Origin: Sphingomonadales bacterium
GTDB taxonomy: Bacteria > Pseudomonadota > Alphaproteobacteria > Sphingomonadales > Sphingomonadaceae
Assembly: GCA_018971065.1 (NCBI GenBank)
Contig: JAGWVC010000071.1
Span: 1 to 20,934, forward strand
Length of the DNA: 20,934 bases
Direction of reading: 5' to 3'
Positions 15,000-20,934 of this stretch are shown here, one piece after another. The position numbers were made by a program, and so were the translations under genes. The notes under the pieces were generated by a model. That model worked only from the letters and a program-made list of their open reading frames with translations. It had not been told where the DNA came from and searched no databases. Position 1 is the first letter of the stretch. Each line of letters opens with the position of its first letter.

Positions 15000-15105
15000 T
15001 TAGAGTGGAATGCGTTTATTCTGAAACGCATTCCACTCTAAATCTATTTGTTATCGCATCGTTTTAGGCAAAAAACCGGTACCCACTTTTTTGCACGATG
15101 CTCTA
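15000..15105. repeat. Intergenic mosaic palindromic repeat (two hairpins)
   Basis: The first unit is a perfect 18-bp inverted repeat (15000-15017 and 15024-15041, loop ATTCTG). The second is a nested palindrome: GCATCGT (15056-15062) with ACGATGC (15095-15101), enclosing GCAAAAAA (15068-15075) and TTTTTTGC (15087-15094) around CCGGTACCCAC. The minus-strand text, opening TAGAGCATCGTGC and continuing AAAAAAGTGGGTACCGG, closely resembles widespread alphaproteobacterial intergenic repeats (rhizobial RIME/RIP-like elements, also seen in sphingomonads). The stop codon of the TonB receptor (TAG, 15105-15103) is the first triplet of the element. It may also act as a transcription terminator. Confidence 0.8.
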
Positions 15106-18100
15106 GAAATCGAGGCGGACGCCGGCGCGGATCGCGTAAAGCGAGGGCTTCGAGTACGACTGGGTCTTCGGTGCCGAGTAGACCGAATAGGTGTAGCCCG
15201 GGCAGGTCTGGCCGTTGACGGCGGCGCCGTTGCAGGCGACGCGGACGACGCTCTGGCTGCCGCCGAAGTCCTGGTAGGTGCCCCAGTTCTTGTTGAGGAG
15301 GTTCAGGAAGTTCTCGATCGAGAGCAGCGCGGTGATCTTGCTGCCGAACACGAACGGGATCTGCTGGGCGAAGTTCAGGTCCACCTTGTTGTAGCGCGGG
15401 CCGGTGAGGACGTTCTTGGGCGAGATCTTGCCCTGGTAGTCCGCCAGCTTGGTGCCCTTGACCAGCGCCATCACCGAATCGCGGGTTGCCGCGTCGGCGA
15501 AAGTGACGATGCCGTAAGTCAGCCCGTTGTTGGTGGGCGCCAGGCTGAAATCAGGCACGTAGAACAGGTGCGAGCTGGTGTTCAGCGCGGTGCCGAACAC
15601 CGCCGAGCGGCCGTTGGCGACGTTGGTGGTGTTGTCGAACATCGTCACCGACCAGGGCTGGCCCGAGCGCAGTTCCCAGTTGATGCCGAAGCGGGTGTAG
15701 TTGTCGCCGAAGAACTTGTGCTTGAAGCTCAGGTTGGCGCGCAGGGTGTGGGTGACCTCGAAGGTGGAACGGCCATAGTCGCCGCCCGAGTTCGGGTCCG
15801 AGGTGGGGATCGAGAACGCGCTCGACACGGTCGAGCTGGTCAGGATGCCTGCGACGTCCTTGACGTTCTGGTGCGTGTAGGTGGCCGACATGTCGATGTC
15901 GCCCAGGTCCTTGGTCACGCCCAGCGCCCAGACCAGCGCACGGCCCTTGGTGGTGTTGGTGAGCTGGATGTCGTAGTTGCCGCCGATGTTGGTCAGGCTG
16001 CCGATGGCGCCGCCGTAGCGCGGACGACCGTCGGGCGCGACCTGGACCACGCCGCCGCTGACCAGCGGCTGCGAGCGCAGGTCGATCCAGCGGACCGCCT
16101 GCTGTGCCTTCGAGTACAGCATGTCGGCCCGGAACGACCAGCCGCGCGCCAGCAGCGAATCACCGAATTCGGGCTTCCAGTCGGCGTGGAGGTTGTACTT
16201 CCACTGCGCCGGCAGCTTGAAGTTCGGATCGAGCGAGTTGGTCAGCGCGTTGGCCGAGACGCCGGAGTTCGACTTCACGTAGTTGATGATCGCGGACGGG
16301 ATCGTTCCGCCGGCAACGTTGGTCAGCGCCGCGGTGCACAGCGCGGCCGAGAGGGCGACACCGCCGTTGGCACGATCGACGCAGGTGGGCACGCCGTTGA
16401 CGACGCCGGTGCGCAGGATGTCGATCGAGGCGATGGTGGCGCCGGTGGCGTTGATCGGCGCGCCGCTGTTCGAATAGTTGTTCGAGATGAACACATCCGA
16501 CAGGCCACCCGCGAACAGGCCGGCGCCGCCCGAGACGCGCAGCGTGTCGGTGGCCGCCCAGTTGAAGCCGAAGCGCGGCTGCAGCTTGGCGCGGCCGTTG
16601 AGCGTGGCGGCGTTGGTGAGCCCCGGATAGAGCGCCGAGTAGCGGTTCAGGAAGTTCTGGTTGGTGGCGATCGACTTGTCGGCCGCGTACATGTCGAAGC
16701 GCAGGCCGCCGTTGACCGTCAGGCGGCTGCTGGGCTTCCAGGTGTCCTGCAGGCCGACGGTGTTCACGTCGTAGGCCCAATCGACATAACCGTCGTTCTT
16801 GTTGCCGGTCGAGGTCGTGGTCAGCACGAACTCGTTGGGGGTGCGCGCCGTGAAATCGGCCAGCGAGTCGAAGTAGTAGGCGCCGCTGCCGCCGCCGGTG
16901 CCGCCCGACGAGACCGAGGTGCCGCCGTACACGAACAGGTTGTAGAGGCTGGTGTGGAAGTGGTCGGCTTCCAGCTTGAAGGTGTGGTCACCCGCCTTGA
17001 GCTGGAGGTTGGTGGCGATGGTGAGCTGGCGGTTGTCGAACTTGTTCGCCTGGCGCGGGGTATCCGGGCCGAGGCGGACGATGCCGTTGCCGGTGTTGCA
17101 CTGGGTGGCGGCGGTGGAGGTGTAGAACGCCGCCGAGGTGGCGTCGGTGCAGACCGCCATCTGGGCGAAATCGGTGCCGAAGTACGGGTCCTGGCCGCGA
17201 CGGTAGTACTTGTAGGCGACGCGCACTTCGCTGGACAGGTTCGACGACCACTGCGAGTTCAACTGGCCCGAGATGGCGTTGGTGAACTCGGTGAGCTGGT
17301 ACTGGTTCGACTGGAGCTGGATGTACGGGGTGGTGGTGCTGCTGCTGCCGGTGGCGGCGCCGGTGGCGAAGTTGGGCAGCGTGTTCTCGTGGTGGATGTA
17401 CGACAGCGTGAAGCGCTGGCCGTCGGTGACGTTCCAGTCCAGCTTGGCCGAGTACTTCTTGTCCTTTTCGGCGATGGCGGTGGGGATCGTGCCGATGTTG
17501 TACTTGTCGTAGCCGGCGCTGTTGAAGCGCGCAATCACGTCGTCGACCTGGGCCTGGGTGAGGCCGGGGACGATGTTGGCGGCGGTGGAACCGGCGATGC
17601 CGTAGGTGTTGGGCGCGCCTTCGGTCAGCTTTTCATAGGCGGCCGAGAAGAACAGCTTGTCCTTGATGATCGGGCCGGAGATGCTGCCGCCCCAGTTGGT
17701 GAAGTTGAACACCGTGGTCTTGCCGACCGGGTAGACTTCGCCGAGCGCGCCGTGGTTGTTGCGGGTCTGGTCGCCGGTCAGGCTGGGGCCGCCGAAGTTG
17801 CCGAACGCGGTGACGTGGAAGGCGTTGTTGCCCGACTTCATCACGACGTTGACCGCGCCGCCCTGGAAGTTGCCTTCCGAAATGTCGAACGGGGCCGCCT
17901 TGACGGTGAGCTGGTCGATCGCCTCGATCGAGACGATGCCGCGCGTGGAGGGCAGGCCGCCGTAGTTGAGGCCGAAGCTGTCCTGCATCTGCACGCCGTC
18001 CACCGAGAAGCGCTGGGTGCGGATGTTGCCGCCGGCGATGGTGACGCCGCCGACGTTGGGGTTGTAGGCGGCGAGCGGGTCGCGACGGACGATGTCGCGC

Positions 18101-18558
18101 ACGTCGCGGCGGGCCGAGACGATGTCCTGGATGTCCGAGGCGCGGAACGTGCTCTGCGACGAGGTGGCGAGGCCGCGCGCGGCGACGCGATCGGCCGAGA
18201 CGATGATCTCGCGCTGGGCGAGCTGGACGGGAACGCCGAAGGCTTCACCGACCGAGAGCGTGATGCCTTCGATGGTCTGCGCGGCGAAGGCGGGCGAGGT
18301 GACGGTGACGGTGTAGGGGCCGCCGACGCGCAGGCCGCGCAGCGAGTAGTTGCCGGTGCCGTCGGTGAGGACCGAGTTGCGGGTGCCGGAAGGTTGATGG
18401 GTGACGACGACCTTGGCGCCGGCGACCGGCGCGCCCGATTCATCGGTGACCTGGCCGGTGACGGCCGAGGTGGTTTCCTGAGCGAAGGCCGGCGTGGCGA
18501 TCGCGGTGGCCAGCGTGAGCGAGGCGACGCTCGCGGCGAGGAAATAACGAAGCTGCAT
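15103..18558 (-). CDS. Oar-like TonB-dependent outer-membrane receptor
   Basis: Predicted 1151-aa protein. The start at 18558 follows AGGGGGAC at 9 nt and gives a standard signal peptide (M-Q-L-R-Y-F…A-T-P-A-F-A, cleavage after 26). Residues about 32-112 are a carboxypeptidase-regulatory-like β-sandwich (V-T-G-Q-V-T-D-E-S-G-A-P-V-A-G-A…G-N-Y-S-L-R-G-L). Then comes a plug domain (about 115-260, including F-S-V-D-G-V-Q-M-Q-D) and a large β-barrel ending in Phe1151 (R-A-G-V-R-L-D-F), as needed for BAM assembly. Size and the N-terminal domain fit the Oar family (Myxococcus Oar-like) rather than classical siderophore receptors. It imports or secretes an unknown substrate across the outer membrane, powered by TonB-ExbBD. 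It stands alone with long flanking spacers. The substrate cannot be inferred from its neighbours. Confidence 0.93.
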   Translation of the reverse strand: MQLRYFLAASVASLTLATAIATPAFAQETTSAVTGQVTDESGAPVAGAKVVVTHQPSGTRNSVLTDGTGNYSLRGLRVGGPYTVTVTSPAFAAQTIEGITLSVGEAFGVPVQLAQREIIVSADRVAARGLATSSQSTFRASDIQDIVSARRDVRDIVRRDPLAAYNPNVGGVTIAGGNIRTQRFSVDGVQMQDSFGLNYGGLPSTRGIVSIEAIDQLTVKAAPFDISEGNFQGGAVNVVMKSGNNAFHVTAFGNFGGPSLTGDQTRNNHGALGEVYPVGKTTVFNFTNWGGSISGPIIKDKLFFSAAYEKLTEGAPNTYGIAGSTAANIVPGLTQAQVDDVIARFNSAGYDKYNIGTIPTAIAEKDKKYSAKLDWNVTDGQRFTLSYIHHENTLPNFATGAATGSSSTTTPYIQLQSNQYQLTEFTNAISGQLNSQWSSNLSSEVRVAYKYYRRGQDPYFGTDFAQMAVCTDATSAAFYTSTAATQCNTGNGIVRLGPDTPRQANKFDNRQLTIATNLQLKAGDHTFKLEADHFHTSLYNLFVYGGTSVSSGGTGGGSGAYYFDSLADFTARTPNEFVLTTTSTGNKNDGYVDWAYDVNTVGLQDTWKPSSRLTVNGGLRFDMYAADKSIATNQNFLNRYSALYPGLTNAATLNGRAKLQPRFGFNWAATDTLRVSGGAGLFAGGLSDVFISNNYSNSGAPINATGATIASIDILRTGVVNGVPTCVDRANGGVALSAALCTAALTNVAGGTIPSAIINYVKSNSGVSANALTNSLDPNFKLPAQWKYNLHADWKPEFGDSLLARGWSFRADMLYSKAQQAVRWIDLRSQPLVSGGVVQVAPDGRPRYGGAIGSLTNIGGNYDIQLTNTTKGRALVWALGVTKDLGDIDMSATYTHQNVKDVAGILTSSTVSSAFSIPTSDPNSGGDYGRSTFEVTHTLRANLSFKHKFFGDNYTRFGINWELRSGQPWSVTMFDNTTNVANGRSAVFGTALNTSSHLFYVPDFSLAPTNNGLTYGIVTFADAATRDSVMALVKGTKLADYQGKISPKNVLTGPRYNKVDLNFAQQIPFVFGSKITALLSIENFLNLLNKNWGTYQDFGGSQSVVRVACNGAAVNGQTCPGYTYSVYSAPKTQSYSKPSLYAIRAGVRLDF

Positions 18559-18999
18559 GACTGAACAGTCCCCCTGATGGCCTGGTCGGAAGGCCGGTAC
18601 GAAGTGCGACACTATGCCTGGCACCACCCCCTGCGCGGCCCTTCCGGCGAATCGCCGGGAGCACGCTGCGCAGGATGCTTAGCCGTGGTGCGAGGGGTTC
18701 TAAACAGGGGGTTGTGACGCTTTTGCGACGTTTTTTTACAGCTCATCGCAAGTGCGAAAGAAATGATCGCGGCTGACTGACATTGTTGTAAGTTTATTAC
18801 AATTTTAGCTGATATTTGTGCATGTTATCTGACAGCACCTGAAAATCCACGAGTCGATTTTTGTGGAAGTGCGGCAATTGTGCAACGCAGCGAAACGCGT
18901 CGATGCGCAGGTTCGGAGGATGAACGCCGGGTCTTGCCGGCACGGAGCCGCGCTGCCACAAGCCGATGACGGGCGGGATCAACAAAGGCGATCGATTCA
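18559..18999. promoter_or_regulatory. Long divergent spacer, TonB receptor / CDF exporter
   Basis: This stretch of 441 bp holds no convincing gene. Near the receptor it has a near-perfect palindrome, CCGGCGA-A-TCGCCGG (18644-18658), likely in the 5' leader of the receptor mRNA. The centre (about 18720-18850) is AT-rich and contains TTGTAA-GTTTA-TTACAA (18786-18802), an operator-like inverted repeat. The remaining 18860-18999 looks like ordinary leader for the CDF gene. A 62-codon minus-strand frame (18797-18985) has no coding character. Confidence 0.5.
18786..18802. repeat. Operator-like inverted repeat TTGTAA-N5-TTACAA
   Basis: Perfect 6-bp arms around GTTTA, in the AT-rich middle of the divergent spacer, about 200-230 bp from both start codons. 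Symmetry suits a dimeric repressor or activator (TetR, GntR or MarR size). No regulator gene is next to it, so the factor is unknown. Confidence 0.35.
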
Positions 19000-20016
19000 G
19001 TGAGCGGTTTGCACGATTCCGGCCACGGCGGCGGGCATAATCATCGGCATGATCATGGGCATCGGCATGATCACGGGCACGGGCATCACGGCCACGGCCA
19101 CGGCCACGGCCATCATGGGCATCACCATGCCCACATCACCCCCGGCGGATCGCACGGCGCGGCGTTTGCCATTGCGGTGGCGCTGAATGCCACGTTCGTG
19201 GTCATCGAGGTGGCGGCGGGGCTGTGGTCGGGATCGCTGGCGCTGCTGGCCGATGCCGGGCACAACCTGTCCGACGTGCTGTCGCTGCTGCTGGCCTGGG
19301 GTGCCAGCGTGCTGGCGACGCGGCCGCCTTCGGCGCGGTTCACCTATGGCCTGAAAAGCTCGTCGATCCTGGCGGCTCTGGCCAATGCGGCGCTGCTGTG
19401 GGCGGCGATCGGCGCGATCCTGATCGAGACGGTGCGGCGCCTGACCGACCCGGCGCCGGTGGAAGGCGGGATGATCATGGCGGTGGCGGCGGCGGGTATC
19501 GCGGTCAACGGCCTTTCGGCGCTGCTGTTCGCGCGCGGGAACAAGGACGACCTGAACGTGCGCGCGGCGTTCACGCACCTGCTGGCCGATGCCGCCGTTT
19601 CGGCCGGCGTGGTAGCGGCGGGCGCGGTGGTGCTGTGGACCGGCTGGCGCTGGGTCGATCCGGCCACCAGCCTGGTGATCACGCTGCTGATCGCCGTCGG
19701 GTCGTGGGGGCTGCTGCGCGATTCGGTGAAGGCGGGGTTGCTGGCGGTGCCCGATGGCGTCGATCATGGCGCGGTGCGGGCGTTCCTGGCGGCGCAACCG
19801 GGGGTGAGCGCGGTGCATGACCTGCATATCTGGCCGATGAGCACCACCGAGACCGCGCTGACCGCGCATCTGGTGATGCCCGATGGGCATCCCGGCGACG
19901 CGTTCCTGCATCACCTGACGCATGAACTGGCGCATGATTTTTCCATCGGCCACGCCACCGTGCAGGTGGAACAGGCGATGGGCGATTGCGCGCTGGCGCC
20001 GGAAGAAGTGGTCTGA
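19000..20016 (+). CDS. Cation diffusion facilitator (CzcD/ZitB-like) metal exporter
   Basis: Predicted 338-aa inner-membrane metal/proton antiporter, starting with GTG at 19000 (AAAGG lies about 11 nt upstream; no ATG fits). The first 45 residues contain 21 histidines in H-G/H-D alternation, an unusually long cytoplasmic metal-binding extension. Six membrane helices follow (about 53-230). The CDF metal site is intact: A-D-A-G-H88-N-L-S-D92 in TM2 and T-H193-L-L-A-D197 in TM5, the H/D pattern typical of Zn(II)-transporting members. The cytoplasmic C-terminal domain spans about 245-325 (H-D-L-H-I-W-P-M). It protects against excess Zn, Co, Cd or Ni; the exact metal is not determined. It is monocistronic, with a strong terminator after it. 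Confidence 0.95.
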   Translation: MSGLHDSGHGGGHNHRHDHGHRHDHGHGHHGHGHGHGHHGHHHAHITPGGSHGAAFAIAVALNATFVVIEVAAGLWSGSLALLADAGHNLSDVLSLLLAWGASVLATRPPSARFTYGLKSSSILAALANAALLWAAIGAILIETVRRLTDPAPVEGGMIMAVAAAGIAVNGLSALLFARGNKDDLNVRAAFTHLLADAAVSAGVVAAGAVVLWTGWRWVDPATSLVITLLIAVGSWGLLRDSVKAGLLAVPDGVDHGAVRAFLAAQPGVSAVHDLHIWPMSTTETALTAHLVMPDGHPGDAFLHHLTHELAHDFSIGHATVQVEQAMGDCALAPEEVV

Positions 20017-20022
20017 ACGCGA

Positions 20023-20054
20023 AAAGGGCGGAAGCGTTGCCGCTTCCGCCCTTT
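20023..20054. terminator. Bidirectional terminator between CDF gene and rplQ
   Basis: AAAGGGCGGAAGCG (20023-20036) and CGCTTCCGCCCTTT (20041-20054) form a perfect 14-bp stem with loop TTGC. The A/T flanks of the stem provide short U-runs in both directions, serving the CDF gene and the end of the ribosomal operon. The loop and closing pair equal those of the mtgA terminator. Confidence 0.88.
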
Positions 20055-20086
20055 CGAATTCCTGTCCCGTGCGGGATGGGAAGCGA

Positions 20087-20500
20087 TCAGTCCTCGGTTT
20101 CGTCCGAAGCGACCGGGCCCGAATCCTGGCCCTTGGCAGCCGTGTCGCGGTCAACCAGTTCGATGATGGCGATCGGCGCGGCGTCCGAAGCGCGGATGCC
20201 GGCCTTGATGACGCGGGTGTAGCCACCGTCGCGACCGGCGTAGCGCGCGGCCAGGACGTCGAACAGCTTCACGAGCTGGGCATCGTCGAGCAGGCGGGCA
20301 TGGGCCAGACGGCGGTTCGACAGGCCACCGCGCTTGGCGAGCGTGATCAGCTTCTCGGCATAAGGGCGCAGTTCGCGGGCCTTGGCGAGGGTGGTGGTGA
20401 TCTGCTCGTGCTTGATCAGCGAGGCGGCGAGGTTGCGCAGCAGCGCGGTGCGGTGCGACGAGGTGCGCTGCAGCTTGCGTTGGCCGTGTTTGTGACGCAT
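20087..20500 (-). CDS. rplQ: 50S ribosomal protein bL17
   Basis: Predicted 137-aa protein. The N-terminus [17 protein letters not shown] and the following [23 protein letters not shown] are diagnostic for bL17. An acidic C-terminal tail (D-E-T-E-D) is common in alphaproteobacteria. The start at 20500 follows AAGGAA at about 8 nt. bL17 lies near the peptide exit tunnel of the large subunit. It follows rpoA in the usual S13-S11-alpha-L17 order and is the last gene before the terminator. Confidence 0.98.
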   Translation of the reverse strand: MRHKHGQRKLQRTSSHRTALLRNLAASLIKHEQITTTLAKARELRPYAEKLITLAKRGGLSNRRLAHARLLDDAQLVKLFDVLAARYAGRDGGYTRVIKAGIRASDAAPIAIIELVDRDTAAKGQDSGPVASDETED

Positions 20501-20620
20501 TTTTTCGTTCCTTCGTTCGTAAGGGGGCCGTTCGAGGTACCCCGGTCCCGGTGGCCGCTAAGGGGGGCCGCCTGTTCCCTGTTCGCTCTCGATCCGGCGC
20601 CGGCGAGGCGACTGATCGGT

Positions 20621-20749
20621 TGAGCCATTTGGGCCAGGTGGAGGCGAGAAGCGTGATTTCCGAGTACCGGAGCGCAGCGTACTTTCAGTACGTGAGCACC
20701 GGAACGGAGGAAATCGCGCTTCGCAGCCCCGCATGGGCCGAATGGATCA
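20621..20749. repeat. Large imperfect inverted repeat in rpoA–rplQ spacer
   Basis: Outer arms 20621-20636 and 20734-20749 match at 13 of 16 positions. Inner arms 20648-20661 and 20709-20722 match at 13 of 14, with the exception able to form a G-U pair. The tip CGTACT-TTC-AGTACG is at about 20679-20693. The right outer arm includes the rpoA stop codon. The transcript would fold into a long hairpin inside a highly expressed ribosomal operon. It resembles a mobile palindromic intergenic element seen in sphingomonads, from memory only. Confidence 0.65.
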
Positions 20750-20934
20750 GCCGAGCAGCTCCTGCTCCAGCTTCTTGGCCATCTCTTCGATGTTTTCCGG
20801 CGGCCAGCCGGGGATGTCCATGCCGAGGCGCAGGCCCATCGACGAGAGCACTTCCTTGATCTCGTTGAGCGACTTGCGGCCGAAGTTCGGCGTGCGGAGC
20901 ATCTCGGCCTCGGTCTTCTGGACCAGGTCGCCGA
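20747..20934 (-). CDS. rpoA: RNA polymerase alpha subunit, C-terminal end (partial)
   Basis: The last 61 codons are inside the window. They read [23 protein letters not shown] and end E-Q-E-L-L-G, matching the alpha C-terminal domain helices that contact UP elements and activators. The 5' part lies beyond the right edge. The gene is upstream of rplQ in the ribosomal operon, with a 246-bp spacer that is longer than usual because of the inverted repeat. Confidence 0.97.

Noticed and set aside
15091..18564. A 1157-codon plus-strand open frame opposite the TonB receptor
   Set aside because: It mirrors the receptor in antisense. The product is Arg/Val/Gly/Asp-rich low-complexity text with no domain, and the receptor has a signal peptide and full domain order.
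18797..18985. A 62-codon minus-strand frame in the TonB/CDF spacer
   Set aside because: It has no ribosome site and no coding bias, and overlaps the AT-rich regulatory region.
19010..19135. CAT/CAC-rich tandem-like DNA
   Set aside because: Explained by the His-rich N-terminus of the CDF protein.

Overview
The window is GC-rich alphaproteobacterial chromosome, most likely from a sphingomonad (Novosphingobium/Sphingobium/Sphingomonas type). Supporting signs are the rpoA–rplQ end of the ribosomal operon, an Oar-like TonB receptor, a ParA gene of the sphingomonad/caulobacter type, a pyrB gene paired with a degenerate pyrC, and heavy GC bias at third codon positions. The genus is inferred from gene style only; there is no rRNA in the window.

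Layout. Bases 1-33 are the first 11 codons of an IS5-family transposase running off the left edge. Bases 144-3426 (minus) hold three overlapping Tad/Flp-pilus-type genes: a 675-aa TadG-like protein with a split vWA domain and two TadE-like pseudopilins, joined by ATGA overlaps. Bases 3690-4478 (plus) encode a short-chain dehydrogenase-like protein whose active-site pattern is that of halohydrin dehalogenases. A 41-aa basic protein (minus) and a cytochrome P450 (plus) follow. Bases 6202-8423 carry pyrB and a pyrC-like gene that has lost its metal ligands, probably a non-catalytic partner of aspartate carbamoyltransferase.

Bases 8477-11322 (minus) form a ParA ATPase, a ribbon-helix-helix protein and a TPR/SPOR exported protein. 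Divergently (11563-14910, plus) come a second exported SPOR protein with Sel1 repeats, a DUF418 membrane protein and the peptidoglycan glycosyltransferase MtgA. Together they look like a cell-envelope or division neighbourhood with its own ParA-type positioning ATPase. This is the most system-like part of the window.

Bases 15103-18558 (minus) encode a 1151-aa Oar-like TonB receptor whose stop codon lies in an intergenic mosaic palindromic repeat. Bases 19000-20016 encode a CDF metal exporter with a very His-rich N-terminus. The right end holds rplQ and the 3' end of rpoA (minus), separated by an unusual ~130-bp imperfect inverted repeat.

Strong hairpins sit at three of the gene-group boundaries (after pyrC, after mtgA and after the CDF gene), and a weaker one follows the SDR gene. 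No tRNA, rRNA, CRISPR array or complete mobile element was seen.
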